Shown here: one piece after another, positions 34,490 through 43,700 of the stretch
Layout: every line of letters begins with the position of its first letter
How positions within the stretch are numbered: position 1 is the first letter of the stretch
From: Ardenticatenaceae bacterium
Lineage (GTDB): Bacteria; Chloroflexota; Anaerolineae; Promineifilales; Promineifilaceae
DNA: 64,000 nucleotides
Direction: 5' to 3'
NCBI GenBank assembly: GCA_020634395.1
Contig: JACKBU010000012.1
Location: 59,252 to 123,251, forward strand
Position numbers and translations under genes: made by a program
Notes under the pieces: generated by a model
Database searches by the model: none
The model's input: the letters and a program-made list of their open reading frames with translations, nothing else
What the model was told of the DNA's origin: nothing

Positions 34490-35758
34490 TTAACGGTTAA
34501 CCAAGTCTCGTTTGTCCAGGTCGTACAAGCCATAGGCCGCCGCAAGGATTTCGATGGGGTGGCGTGATGGTAAATCTGTGCCATGTTCCAACTGCCAGCG
34601 GCAGGTTTCCGAGTCACAGGCGGTCATTTCTACGGCCTCGCCCTGGTCGGCTACAAAGTTAAACAATTCTGCGCCGACGTCCATGGCGATTTGGTACTTT
34701 TCTTTCTTGTAGCCATAGGTTCCGGCAATGCCGCAGCAGCGTGCCTGGCTTTCGCGCAGGTCGATGCCGGGAATAAGCACCAAAATGTCTCGGGCAGGTT
34801 TGCCAATGCGGTGTGCTCTATATTGGCAGGGCGCATGATAAGGCAGCACCATGTTCATCTCGCTGAAGTCGGTTTTTAGCTCGCCCAGACCATGCCGTTC
34901 ACGGAGCCATTCAAAGATATCCCAGGTTGCCATCGTAATCGCGTGGACATTTTCACTGTGCATGTCCAGCAGTTCTGGCGCTTCTTCCTTGAGGGTAAGG
35001 GTACAGCTGGTGCTGGTGCCCACAATATCCAGTCCGGCCTGCGCATACACCAGCAGCTTGTTGATGTTATTTTGATGATATCCTTCGGCCGCGCCAAATT
35101 CACCGTTGCTGAGCAGGGGCAGGCCGCAGCAGTTTTGCGGCGGCACGAGTACTTCATAGCCATTGTGCTCAAATACGGCCACGGCCGCTTTGCCGACGAA
35201 AGGTTCGTAATACATGGTGGCGCAGCCATGATAGTAAACCACCTTCTTGTCCGATTTCAGACGGACGGACTGGGTTTTCTTAAACCAGTCGCCAAACGTT
35301 CCTGTGGTAGACCAGTGGGGCAGGGGCGCCTCGCGGGCAATGCCCATCACCTTTTCTGCCATCACCCGGCTAAAGGAGTTGTGCAGGCTGAAATTTGCCA
35401 GGGCGGGCGCAACGCTGCCGACTTTGCCCAGCGTTTCGTTACGCCCTAACAGCCGGTTGCGCAGCGGAATGCCTTCCTCGGCCACAATTTGGGCGCGGGC
35501 ACGGGCATTGATCTCGGCGATTTTGACGCCGGTAGGGCAGACTTCGTTGCAGACACGGCAGCCGGAGCAGTAGTCGACGGAATGGTCCGGGCTTTGCGGT
35601 TGGCCATTTTCGCGGAAGCGCTGGGCCTGTGGCCCCACGTACTTGGGTCCGGGGAACAAGTCTGTTACAGCCGAAACCGGGCAGTAGCTGGTGCAAATAT
35701 TGCATTTGATGCATTCGTCGAGTGTGGGTCCGACAGAATGCCACGATTCGGTAAACAT
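34490..35758 (-). CDS. glpC: Anaerobic glycerol-3-phosphate dehydrogenase subunit C (GlpC)
   Basis: The 422-residue protein has two N-terminal [4Fe-4S] motifs, CIKCNICTSYCP and CSGCRVCNEVCP. Two CCG domains follow (NCCGLPLLSNGEFG and RCCGIAGTYGYKKE), as in GlpC and heterodisulfide-reductase-type subunits. It anchors the GlpAB dimer at the membrane and passes electrons to the quinone pool. The ATG at 35758 is chosen because GAGAGG lies seven bases upstream and the first motif then falls near residue 16; the frame extends 40 more residues upstream inside glpB. Only 11 bases separate it from glpB. It contains no ACGGCCGT copy. Confidence 0.93.
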   Translation of the reverse strand: MFTESWHSVGPTLDECIKCNICTSYCPVSAVTDLFPGPKYVGPQAQRFRENGQPQSPDHSVDYCSGCRVCNEVCPTGVKIAEINARARAQIVAEEGIPLRNRLLGRNETLGKVGSVAPALANFSLHNSFSRVMAEKVMGIAREAPLPHWSTTGTFGDWFKKTQSVRLKSDKKVVYYHGCATMYYEPFVGKAAVAVFEHNGYEVLVPPQNCCGLPLLSNGEFGAAEGYHQNNINKLLVYAQAGLDIVGTSTSCTLTLKEEAPELLDMHSENVHAITMATWDIFEWLRERHGLGELKTDFSEMNMVLPYHAPCQYRAHRIGKPARDILVLIPGIDLRESQARCCGIAGTYGYKKEKYQIAMDVGAELFNFVADQGEAVEMTACDSETCRWQLEHGTDLPSRHPIEILAAAYGLYDLDKRDLVNR

Positions 35759-35769
35759 AGTGGATCCTC

Positions 35770-37044
35770 TCAACTGCTTAGTGCCTGAGCGGCGGCCACG
35801 CCGGTGGCAATAGCAATACCTTCCATGCTTCGTTCCTGAATGGTGTCGCAGTGGCCCAGCAGGTTGCCGGCAGCCCATAAGTTGCCATAAATGGGCTGCT
35901 CACCAGCGGTCGGTTGGAAAGCTTTGTTGACGGTGACACCACCGCTAAACACGGGATGGCCCTCGGGGCTGATGAAGCGAACCTGGAACCAATCGGCCCG
36001 GTTTTGTGGTACGGTGAGGGGTAGATCGAAAATGGTTTCCCAGACACGGCCGTTCATTTCGCTGTTAAAGCCGCCACCCAGGATGCCGCCGGTCGCCAGC
36101 AGGAACTTATCGGCCAGCAGTTTTAGTGGGCGAGAACTGGTGGCGCTTTCGACCCATTGTATCGAGCCTGGCGTGCCATTAGGCGCCACCGCACTGGCAT
36201 GGATAACTTCCATTCCGGCCGTCAGATTTACTCCCAGGTTTTGCAAATAGCTGCGCAGCGCCGTGTAGAGGCGAACGCCGGGCACGCTGGGCGGCAGAGT
36301 GGGAATTTCAAAGACGGGGGCGCCGGTCTCGCGCTCTAGCTCAGCCAAAACGGTGGCATGGGCTTTGATGCCTAGAATAGCGGGCAGGCCAATGCGCTCA
36401 CCAGGCCGCAGGAGCTTCTTGAGAGCGGGGCCTAACAAGGCGCGTTGTTCTTTGCTGTCCATGCCTTGCGCTAACTGTACATTGGTAAAGTCACGCCGGT
36501 TGGTAGCCAACTTTAGAGGCAGGAAGGCCGCGCGGGCGGAGTAGCCCAGTTTGTTCAGGTTTTCGGCGATGAGTTCGGGAAAGAAATCTCGCAGTCCCTC
36601 AAAGCCGACGATCAGCATGGGTTCGGAACGGCTTAAGTCGCCAGCCAACTGCCCTTTGGGAGCCAGGTAAGCGGGACGGGCGGCCCCGGCCGGGGAGGGC
36701 AGCAATAAATTATCGCCGGGATTAGCAGCCCCGCCATATGGAACTCCCACATCTTTGCTAAGGGCGACGAAGGCGGCCAGGGCCTGGGCGATATGTTCGT
36801 TGGTGAGCAAGGCGTAGGGGTGTTGTGGATTGGCTTTGATGAGGGCGGGGATTTGCTCCAACGGCCGTTTAACGGCCGTTTCCGGCTGCGCTGGTGAATA
36901 ACCCAACACGTCGATCGTGGCCGCGCTCCAGTGCATGGAGCCTAACCCTTTGGCCACGACATTGACGCTGAGGCCGGCTTTAACGGCCGTATACGCGGCC
37001 ATCAACCCACTTAATCCTGCGCCAATGACAAGTAAATCAGACAT
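35770..37044 (-). CDS. glpB: Anaerobic glycerol-3-phosphate dehydrogenase subunit B (GlpB)
   Basis: The 424-residue FAD protein opens with the dinucleotide fold LLVIGAGLSGLMAAYTAVKAG and ends with YGNLWAAGNLLGHCDTI, the usual GlpB pattern. It bridges GlpA and GlpC in the anaerobic G3P dehydrogenase. Its start overlaps the end of glpA by eight bases, with GAGGAGG inside glpA as ribosome site, so the two are translationally coupled. Length agrees with the family. Three octamers lie near its start, including the close pair at 36861 and 36872. Confidence 0.93.
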   Translation of the reverse strand: MSDLLVIGAGLSGLMAAYTAVKAGLSVNVVAKGLGSMHWSAATIDVLGYSPAQPETAVKRPLEQIPALIKANPQHPYALLTNEHIAQALAAFVALSKDVGVPYGGAANPGDNLLLPSPAGAARPAYLAPKGQLAGDLSRSEPMLIVGFEGLRDFFPELIAENLNKLGYSARAAFLPLKLATNRRDFTNVQLAQGMDSKEQRALLGPALKKLLRPGERIGLPAILGIKAHATVLAELERETGAPVFEIPTLPPSVPGVRLYTALRSYLQNLGVNLTAGMEVIHASAVAPNGTPGSIQWVESATSSRPLKLLADKFLLATGGILGGGFNSEMNGRVWETIFDLPLTVPQNRADWFQVRFISPEGHPVFSGGVTVNKAFQPTAGEQPIYGNLWAAGNLLGHCDTIQERSMEGIAIATGVAAAQALSS

Positions 37045-38809
37045 CGGCCACCTCCTCGACGGTGGGACGCGTGTCGAAACGGTAAAAATCGGTGACAGGG
37101 CTGGCCAATTCTTTGTCCGGCAAATGGTCTACATTCATAACACTCATGTAGATCAATTCGTCCAGCCGCTCCTGTTTAAGCTGGCGGCCCCACAAAATAG
37201 GTGTGACCCCTTTCCAGCGTTCCTGCAAAAAGTCGCGCAGCAGTAAATTGGGATTGAAGGAATCGGCAGTGTTGGCCGGATGCTGGTTGCTCTGATGACC
37301 GTCGGCATCGCTGACCAGATTGTGACCTGGCGATTGCAAGTAGGCCACATCCCACTTGGCCGTGCTGCCTGCCTCATCGCTCATGTCTACTTCCCAGCTG
37401 CCGGCTTTTTTCATTTCGTGCAAGATGCCCACCCCGCGATAGGTGCAGAAGCCGCCCTGGCAGGGACCTTTGCCCAGACGCACATCGCGCCGCAGGTCGT
37501 CGAGGGTAAGCAGGGGGTTGCGGCGGGCGGCGTTTTCCACCATGGTGCGGGTGACCAGTTCACATTCGCAGACCAACTGCCCCTGCAAATGTTGTTCTTC
37601 AATGTCGTGCAGGCGGTGGCCCAGCCAATAATTGCCCTGTTCGGCGCCGGGGACGGGGGTGGTGGCAGTGGTACACGGCCGTTCTGTGCCCAGGTGCCGG
37701 CACACATCATCCACCGTAGCTTCGGCCATCAGGCGGAAGGTAGTCCACTTGCCGCCGGTAATCGTCAGGAAGCCGCCGACACCTTCCCGCTCCTGGTGGT
37801 CTAGCAAAGCCAGCTTGCGGGTGACATCGCGTCCTTTGCCGCTGGTATAAGTGTCCTGGAATAACGGCCGTACCCCGGCCCACGCCCGCAGCACCCGCGC
37901 CTGGGCAAATCCGGGAACCATCTTGTCCCCTTCTTCCAACATCTTATTTACTTCCCACGGCTCAATACGCAAAGGTTCCGGTTCCGGCACGTTCACCGAC
38001 GTCGTTCCAATCACGCAAACAGTGTGGCTCGGCACAATAATGTCGCCATCCGAAGGCATTTTGCAGCGATTGACAACCGTATTTACCAGACGGTGATTCA
38101 TAGCTACCATAGTGCCCTTACTCGGCATAATGGTTACCTGAATGCCGGCCATTGCCGCCAGCTTGCCCGTCCATGCGCCGGCAGCATTAACAGTGATGTC
38201 GGCGTGAATTTCCATCTCTTCCCCGGTGACGACGTTACGAATCATCGCCCCGGCCACACGCCGGTCACTTTCACCACCGGTCATAATCAAATTGGTCACT
38301 TCGTGATAGGTCAAGATTTGTGCGCCGGCGTTGCGTGCTGCCTGAGCAGTAGCATGCGCCGCCAGAAAGCTGTCTGATGAGCCATCCGGGACTTCAAAAA
38401 CGCGGCTGATGCGGGGATTGAGCAAAGGCTCGCGACGGAGCGCCTCAGCTACGGAGATTTCGGTGCAAGGAATGCCGACAGCGTCGCAGCCGGCTTTAAA
38501 TTTATCGGGGTAGTCGCCCTCATCTTCCGGCAGGACGACAAAAAAACCACTGGTATCTTCGATGCAGTGGGCATGTGTCACACGCAAAATTTGGTTTTCG
38601 GCGATGCATTCAGCCGCGCCATGGGGGTCTTTGACGGCGTAACGACCGCCACTATGCAGTAAACCATGATAACGGCCTGACGTACCATGCGTCAGATCAC
38701 GTCGTTCCACCAGGATGACCTTAAAACCGCGTAAGGAAGCATCCCAGGCAACCCCTGTCCCCGTAGCACCGCCGCCGATTACCAAGACTTCCGTCTCTAA
38801 CTTGTGCAT
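37037..38809 (-). CDS. glpA: Anaerobic glycerol-3-phosphate dehydrogenase subunit A (GlpA)
   Basis: The 590-residue flavoprotein oxidises sn-glycerol-3-phosphate to dihydroxyacetone phosphate. An FAD fold (EVLVIGGGATGTGVAWDASL) opens the protein, followed by the HGTSGRYHGLLHSGGRY substrate region. A BFD-type [2Fe-2S] domain has CECE (about 415) and GPCQGGFC (about 450). A segment of about 50 residues after the BFD domain (SWEVDMSDEAGSTAKWD ... SNQHPANTADSF) is rich in Asn, Ser and His, and looks like an insertion compared with E. coli GlpA. GAGG precedes the ATG at 38809. The order glpA-glpB-glpC is standard. Confidence 0.93.
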   Translation of the reverse strand: MHKLETEVLVIGGGATGTGVAWDASLRGFKVILVERRDLTHGTSGRYHGLLHSGGRYAVKDPHGAAECIAENQILRVTHAHCIEDTSGFFVVLPEDEGDYPDKFKAGCDAVGIPCTEISVAEALRREPLLNPRISRVFEVPDGSSDSFLAAHATAQAARNAGAQILTYHEVTNLIMTGGESDRRVAGAMIRNVVTGEEMEIHADITVNAAGAWTGKLAAMAGIQVTIMPSKGTMVAMNHRLVNTVVNRCKMPSDGDIIVPSHTVCVIGTTSVNVPEPEPLRIEPWEVNKMLEEGDKMVPGFAQARVLRAWAGVRPLFQDTYTSGKGRDVTRKLALLDHQEREGVGGFLTITGGKWTTFRLMAEATVDDVCRHLGTERPCTTATTPVPGAEQGNYWLGHRLHDIEEQHLQGQLVCECELVTRTMVENAARRNPLLTLDDLRRDVRLGKGPCQGGFCTYRGVGILHEMKKAGSWEVDMSDEAGSTAKWDVAYLQSPGHNLVSDADGHQSNQHPANTADSFNPNLLLRDFLQERWKGVTPILWGRQLKQERLDELIYMSVMNVDHLPDKELASPVTDFYRFDTRPTVEEVADV

Positions 38810-38830
38810 AAGTGCCTCGATTCATAAAAA

Positions 38831-38893
38831 GTAATCAGTGTCCAATATTCTCATCGCTTCCAAGAAAACGCGCGAACATTGAACACTGATTAC
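38831..38893. repeat. 16-bp inverted repeat between glpK and glpA
   Basis: GTAATCAGTGTCCAAT (38831-38846) and ATTGAACACTGATTAC (38878-38893) are reverse complements except at one position, with 31 bases between. It lies in the glpK-glpA gap and may form an intercistronic hairpin. Its words match those at 41140-41193. Confidence 0.75.
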
Positions 38894-38909
38894 GACAAAC
38901 TAGACTAAC

Positions 38910-40418
38910 TTACTCAACCCAGTCGAAGGTGCGGGTGACCGCTTTCTTCCATTGGGCATACAGCTCAGTACTGGCATTGCTGCCTTCGGTCGGTTCCCAG
39001 GTCTTATCGACGCCCCAGTTGTCGCGCATTTCCTGCGTGCTGGTCCAGAACCCAACGGCATAGCCAGCGGCGTATGCGGCACCCAAAGCGGTGGTTTCCG
39101 CCACTTTCGGGCGTATCACGGGCACGTCCAATACGTCCGCCTGGAACTGCATCAGTGTGTCGTTATAAACCATACCACCGTCAACCTTCAGGGCGGTTAA
39201 CGGCACACCGGAGTCGGCGTTCATCGCATCCAGCACTTCGCGGGTCTGGTAGGCTGTGGCCTCCAAAGCTGCGCGGGCGATGTGACCCTTGTTGACGTAG
39301 CGGGTGAGGCCGACGATGGCGCCACGGGCGTCGGAACGCCAGTAGGGAGCGAACAGGCCAGAGAAGGCGGGAACGAAGTAGATGCCGCCGTTGTCTTCGA
39401 CGCTCTTGGCGTAGTCTTCAATGTGCGGTGAGAAGTCGAAGAAATTCAGGTTGTCACGCAGCCACTGAACCAACGCGCCGGTAATGGCGATGGAGCCTTC
39501 GAGGGCGTATACGGCCGGTTCGTCACCAAACTTGTAGCACAGGGTGGTCAGCAGACCGCTCTTGGAGGGGACGATCTTGGTGCCGGTGTTGAGGATCATG
39601 AAGCAGCCGGTACCGTAGGTGTTTTTGGCTTCGCCGGGGCTGAAGCAAGCCTGGCCCACGGTGGCCGCTTGTTGGTCGCCCAGGTCGCCGGCTACGGGGA
39701 TTTTGCCGGCAAACGGACCGTCTTCGGTAGTGTAGCCGTAAACCTTGGAGGAGGGCATGATGGTGGGCAGCATTGACATGGGAATGGTCATCTCTTTGGC
39801 AATGCTTTCAGACCAGTCGAGGGTCTCCAGATTCATGAGCATGGTACGGCTGGCGTTGGTAACGTCGGTGACGTGCGCGCCGCCCTTGGGACCGCCGGTC
39901 AGGTTCCAGATAACCCAGGTATCGATGTTGCCGAAGATGGCATCGCCTCTTTCAGCTGCTTCGCGCAGACCATCCACGTTATCCAGCATCCACTTCACTT
40001 TGGGTCCAGAGAAGTAGGTGGCTAAGGGAAGGCCAACCTTGTCACGGAAGCGGTTTTGCCCAACGCCGCCTTCGAGGTCTTTGATGATTTTGTCTGTGCG
40101 GGTGTCTTGCCAGACGATGGCGTTGTGGTACGGCTTGCCGGTGTTTTTATCCCAGACAACGGTGGTTTCGCGTTGGTTGGTAACGCCTACGGCCACGAGG
40201 TCATCGGCCGTAATACCAGCGTTCTTCAAAGCGCCTTTGACGACGTCCTGGGTGCGCGCCCAGATTTCCATCGGGTCATGTTCTACCCAACCAGGCTTGG
40301 GGTAGATTTGCTCATGTTCCATCTGATGGATGCCAACAGGTTCGCCGGCGTGGTTAAAGATCATGCAACGAGTACTGGTTGTACCTTGGTCGATTGCGGC
40401 TACAAATTTTTCTGCCAT
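38910..40418 (-). CDS. glpK: Glycerol kinase
   Basis: The 502-residue kinase has the expected FGGY-family pattern. It begins FVAAIDQGTTSTRCMIF, then WVEHDPMEIW, a mid-protein NTYGTGCFMILNTG, and the FGGY-like signature with KVDGGMVYNDTLMQFQADVL near 400. It phosphorylates glycerol entering through GlpF to sn-glycerol-3-phosphate, the substrate of GlpABC. AAGGAG lies seven bases before the ATG. Length and motif order match typical GlpK. No ACGGCCGT copy occurs in this gene, in contrast to most of the window. Confidence 0.97.
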   Translation of the reverse strand: MAEKFVAAIDQGTTSTRCMIFNHAGEPVGIHQMEHEQIYPKPGWVEHDPMEIWARTQDVVKGALKNAGITADDLVAVGVTNQRETTVVWDKNTGKPYHNAIVWQDTRTDKIIKDLEGGVGQNRFRDKVGLPLATYFSGPKVKWMLDNVDGLREAAERGDAIFGNIDTWVIWNLTGGPKGGAHVTDVTNASRTMLMNLETLDWSESIAKEMTIPMSMLPTIMPSSKVYGYTTEDGPFAGKIPVAGDLGDQQAATVGQACFSPGEAKNTYGTGCFMILNTGTKIVPSKSGLLTTLCYKFGDEPAVYALEGSIAITGALVQWLRDNLNFFDFSPHIEDYAKSVEDNGGIYFVPAFSGLFAPYWRSDARGAIVGLTRYVNKGHIARAALEATAYQTREVLDAMNADSGVPLTALKVDGGMVYNDTLMQFQADVLDVPVIRPKVAETTALGAAYAAGYAVGFWTSTQEMRDNWGVDKTWEPTEGSNASTELYAQWKKAVTRTFDWVE

Positions 40419-40490
40419 TTTTTTCTCCTTCGGTTCAAAATAGTGGGGGAGCCGACTTTCTATTACGGATAGATTGTCGTCTCCTTTTAC

Positions 40491-41123
40491 TTATTCATTT
40501 TCTAATGTATCTAACAATGCATTTAGCATCAGGTAGGATGAGGTTGCACCTGGATCTTGGTGTCCCCGGCTCCGTTCTCCCAAATAGCTGGCCCGGCCTT
40601 TGCGGGCGATGAGGGGGATGGTGTTTTTCATGCCTTGCTCGGCGGCGTCAACGGCCGCTTTGAGCGCATCGTGGGTGTTTTGCCCGTTGTCCAATGCGGC
40701 TTGCATGGCGTCTAGAGCCGGCGACCAGGCATCGAACATGGTTTTGTCTTCCAGTTGGGCGCGCCCTCTTTGAACGATGCCTTCAACGCCGGTCTTGAGC
40801 ATCTTGAAGAGGTCTTCATCGTTTAGTTCTTCTTTGGAAGCCAGGGCCATGCCGCTGCGCATGAAAAAAGTGCCGTATAACGGCCCGCTGGCGCCGCCGA
40901 CGCTGGAGATTAGTGTCATCCCGGTGGTTTTCAGGATGTTGCCAATGTCTTTGTCGGCTACGCTAGGGAGTTTTTCCATTACTTTCTTGAAGCCCCGATC
41001 CATGTTGATCCCGTGGTCGGCATCACCGATGGCGGCGTCGAGTTGGGTCAGGTATTCTTTATTCTCCTTCATCACCACGGCCGTTGCTTCAAGCCAATGA
41101 ACGATTTGATCTCTGGTGACCAT
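40491..41123 (-). CDS. dhaL: Dihydroxyacetone kinase subunit DhaL
   Basis: The 210-residue protein is the nucleotide-binding subunit of the PTS-dependent dihydroxyacetone kinase. LDAAIGDADHGINMDRGF supplies the Mg2+ aspartates (29, 34 and 36). TLISSVGGASGPLYGTFF and RGHQDPGATSS form the nucleotide loop and lid. In DhaKLM systems ADP stays bound and is rephosphorylated by DhaM, here part of the DhaM-HPr-EI fusion downstream. AAAGGAC precedes the ATG. It sits between dhaK and glpK. Confidence 0.95.
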   Translation of the reverse strand: MVTRDQIVHWLEATAVVMKENKEYLTQLDAAIGDADHGINMDRGFKKVMEKLPSVADKDIGNILKTTGMTLISSVGGASGPLYGTFFMRSGMALASKEELNDEDLFKMLKTGVEGIVQRGRAQLEDKTMFDAWSPALDAMQAALDNGQNTHDALKAAVDAAEQGMKNTIPLIARKGRASYLGERSRGHQDPGATSSYLMLNALLDTLENE

Positions 41124-41139
41124 AGTGCCTGTCCTTTTT

Positions 41140-41193
41140 CAGTGTTCAGTATTCAGCTTACGTTGTAAACTGCCCACTGATTATTGAGCACTG
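41140..41193. repeat. Inverted repeat between dhaK and dhaL
   Basis: CAGTGTTCAGTATTCAG (41140-41156) pairs imperfectly with ACTGATTATTGAGCACTG (41176-41193), leaving about 20 bases of loop. It occupies nearly all of the dhaK-dhaL gap. It uses the same CAGTG(T/C)TCA words as the repeat between glpK and glpA. Confidence 0.7.
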
Positions 41194-41194
41194 T

Positions 41195-42268
41195 TTATGC
41201 GCCCCAACGAAGCCCGGGCGTAACAACTGGTGCATCCCAGAATTTCAGAATTTCATCATCAGCTTTGAGTAAGGTAATGGAGCAGCCTTGCATTTCCAGG
41301 GAAGTGATGTAAGGGCCAATCAAGTTCCGAGCGATTGTGACGCCCTTGTTTTCGCAGATCTCGGCCAACTTACGATAGATGGCGTAGAGTTCAGAAACTG
41401 GCGTGCCGCCCATGCTGTTAACAAAGGCAATAACCTGATCACCGGATTTGAAAGGCGGATCGGTCAGTTCTTTCTCGACCCAATCACCGGATTCGTTGTC
41501 CCATTCCCGAACAGTGCGCGTGTAAGGGCCGTCGTCGAGAATTGCCAGGGCCATCTTTTCACCGATTTCATCGGCGGATGCCATGGGCAGACGTTCGCGG
41601 CCAGGCTCGCCGTGAATGCCGATGCCGAACTCATATTCGTCTTCGCCGAGGTCAAAGGTGGGTTTGCCGGCGGCGGGTACTGTGCAAGAAGTAAGAGCAA
41701 TACCGATAGAACGGCCGTTTTGGTTCACCTTGCGCGCCAGATCAGCACACTGTTCCAGATCATAACCCGCTTCCGCAGCCGCGCCGACGATCTTCTCGGC
41801 CAGCACCGTAGTGCCTACGCCGCGCCGACCAGCAGTGTACAGACTGTCCTTCACGGCGGCATCATCGTCAATCAGAATACTCTGCACTTTAATACCATCG
41901 CCATAGGCCAGTTCAGCGGCCGTCTCAAAATTCAGCACGTCGCCCGTGTAGTTCTTTACCAGGAACAACACGCCAGCGCCACCGTCCACAGCCTTTGCTG
42001 CTTCATACATCTGATCAGGAGTAGGGGAAGTGAAGACCTCACCAGGACAGGCCGCATCCAACATGCCTTTGCCCACGAAGCCGCCATGCATGGGTTCATG
42101 ACCGCTGCCACCACCAGAAATCAGAGCCACTTTACCCTGCACAGGCGCGTCGGCCCGCGTCACATAATTGGGTTCAAAGTGAACCTTCAGCATATCTGGA
42201 TGAGCGGTAGCCATACCTTCAAGCTGCTCTTTTACAACATCTTCCACCGCATTGATCAACTTTTTCAT
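41195..42268 (-). CDS. dhaK: Dihydroxyacetone kinase subunit DhaK
   Basis: The 357-residue substrate-binding subunit attaches dihydroxyacetone covalently through a histidine. That residue is His219 in FGIGIHGEPG, close to E. coli His218. The N-terminal GGGSGHEPMHGGFVG (52-66) and the DVLNFETAAEL region are classical. It phosphorylates dihydroxyacetone to DHAP, joining the GlpK/GlpABC route. The protein is slightly longer than E. coli DhaK (about 356). AAGGAGAG precedes the ATG. No gldA/dhaD glycerol dehydrogenase is present in the window, so the source of dihydroxyacetone is unclear. Confidence 0.96.
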   Translation of the reverse strand: MKKLINAVEDVVKEQLEGMATAHPDMLKVHFEPNYVTRADAPVQGKVALISGGGSGHEPMHGGFVGKGMLDAACPGEVFTSPTPDQMYEAAKAVDGGAGVLFLVKNYTGDVLNFETAAELAYGDGIKVQSILIDDDAAVKDSLYTAGRRGVGTTVLAEKIVGAAAEAGYDLEQCADLARKVNQNGRSIGIALTSCTVPAAGKPTFDLGEDEYEFGIGIHGEPGRERLPMASADEIGEKMALAILDDGPYTRTVREWDNESGDWVEKELTDPPFKSGDQVIAFVNSMGGTPVSELYAIYRKLAEICENKGVTIARNLIGPYITSLEMQGCSITLLKADDEILKFWDAPVVTPGLRWGA

Positions 42269-42381
42269 GGGACTCTCCTTACAACTTAACCGGATTTGCC
42301 GCCTTCACCTTGCCACCAGACCTCTTACTTAAGCCCGGCTTAGTGATCAGCGACAAATCCGGTTCTCTTCAATTAAATATT

Positions 42382-43182
42382 TTATTTATTTCCGCCCGGT
42401 AAGAAGGGGGTAATGAACCAGTCATAGACAAACACACCGATGGCGCCAGCAATCGCCGGAATCAAAACCGGAACAATCAGTGCATAAGCCGGATCATCCC
42501 ACAGGCCGGCAGTGCCCACCAGCGTACCAAAAATACGCGGGCCCAGGTCACGGGCCGGGTTGATGGAGTAACCGCTGGGGCCACCCAAAGACAAACCAAC
42601 CGCCAGGACAGTAAAACCAACCAGGAAGGGCCCCAGATTATTCTTCAGGCCAAGGTTGCGTTCGTCACCGCTCGCCAGCACGCCCCACAACAGAACCATG
42701 GTGCCAAAGAATTCGGCGATGCCCGCAGTGATCAGCGAATAGCTGCCTACCGGATCGCCACCGGTGCCGCCCCAGAAAGCAGAGCCGAACACCGAGCCGG
42801 GGCCGGTCGACCAGACATTGGGCATACCGGCGGCTACGAGACCATCACGGTAAACGAGGTAAACACACAGAGCGCCAGCAAAAGCACCAAGCATCTGAGC
42901 GATGATATACGGGCCAACTTTGCCCCAGGGGAAACCGCGTTTGACAGCCAAAGCAATGGTGACGGCCGGATTAATGTGCGCACCGCTCACGCCGCCGGCA
43001 ATGTAGACGGCAACGATAACGGCGAAAGCCCAGCCTATGGTTATGGTATTCCAGTTGTAAGCTGGAGCTGCCAGGCGGGGAGCCAAACCAACGTTCGCTA
43101 CAACGCCATCGCCCAATAAAATGAGAACGAGGGTGCCAAAGAATTCGGCGACTAGTTCACCTGTCAAGCCATTTTGTTTCAT
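42382..43182 (-). CDS. glpF: Glycerol uptake facilitator GlpF (aquaglyceroporin)
   Basis: The 266-residue channel has six membrane helices and the two NPA half-helices, SGAHINPAVTIALAVKRGF and YSINPARDLGPR. The aspartate following the second NPA is characteristic of glycerol facilitators rather than water-only aquaporins. It lets glycerol cross the cytoplasmic membrane. The ATG at 43182 has AAGGAG about seven bases upstream; a longer frame to 43278 has none. It is the first gene of the minus-strand glycerol/DHA locus. The octamer is absent from it. Confidence 0.96.
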   Translation of the reverse strand: MKQNGLTGELVAEFFGTLVLILLGDGVVANVGLAPRLAAPAYNWNTITIGWAFAVIVAVYIAGGVSGAHINPAVTIALAVKRGFPWGKVGPYIIAQMLGAFAGALCVYLVYRDGLVAAGMPNVWSTGPGSVFGSAFWGGTGGDPVGSYSLITAGIAEFFGTMVLLWGVLASGDERNLGLKNNLGPFLVGFTVLAVGLSLGGPSGYSINPARDLGPRIFGTLVGTAGLWDDPAYALIVPVLIPAIAGAIGVFVYDWFITPFLPGGNK

Positions 43183-43636
43183 CTTTTTTCTCCTTAAGGT
43201 ACTTGAATTATGATTAGGGTCTGAAGCGCCTGATAGTGAGCCAAACGAACCGTTTGTGCCTGCCATACGAAGTCGCAAAACCTATGTCCAAACTATCAGG
43301 TTGGGCGTATGAAATAGGGGAATGTTTTCTTGCGGGTTCACCTCCTTCTCTGCAAACAATGACGCGCCTGCCTGTAAATCTTTCAACAAGCAACCTGGCA
43401 ACGTAGGATGAAACTGCTAAAACTGTTGCGCCTCTTCCCGTTCAACGAGTGCAACTGATTCCTCAGGTCGCCGCTGCAAGGCAGCCGATGACGTGAAGAA
43501 CCGGTATGAAGGTGCACGAACGAGGTTGGTAACTTATGCAAAAACGACAGTTAGAATTCATCTGATTTAGTTGTTTTGCATAGTACATTTTGGCTAATGA
43601 TACAAAAAGTGGTAAGTAGATCAACGACCTCGGGGA
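43183..43636. other. Non-coding region between dhaR and glpF
   Basis: No gene is visible in these 454 bases. The region is AT-richer than average and should hold the glpF promoter. An imperfect inverted repeat TATGCAAAA (43535-43543) with TTTTGCATA (43574-43582) spans an AT-rich 30-base centre. I cannot place a firm -35/-10 pair. Two operator-like palindromes lie at its dhaR end (43637-43688). Confidence 0.5.
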
Positions 43637-43688
43637 TTGTGTTTCACAATGAAACACAAATTGGGCATGTTCGTTTCGTTATGAAACG
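43637..43688. promoter_or_regulatory. Two GTTTC-N5-GAAAC palindromes, candidate DhaR operators
   Basis: Site one is a perfect inverted repeat of ten-base arms (TTGTGTTTCA at 43637-43646, reverse complement at 43650-43659) around CAA. Site two is CGTTTC (43672-43677) and GAAACG (43683-43688). Both contain GTTTC-N5-GAAAC, and their centres are 32 bases apart, about three helical turns. They lie between dhaR and the glpF-led operon. A DhaR target is inferred from position and from the TGTTTCA-type sites of related activators. Confidence 0.6.
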
Positions 43689-43700
43689 GCCGTGTCGAAA

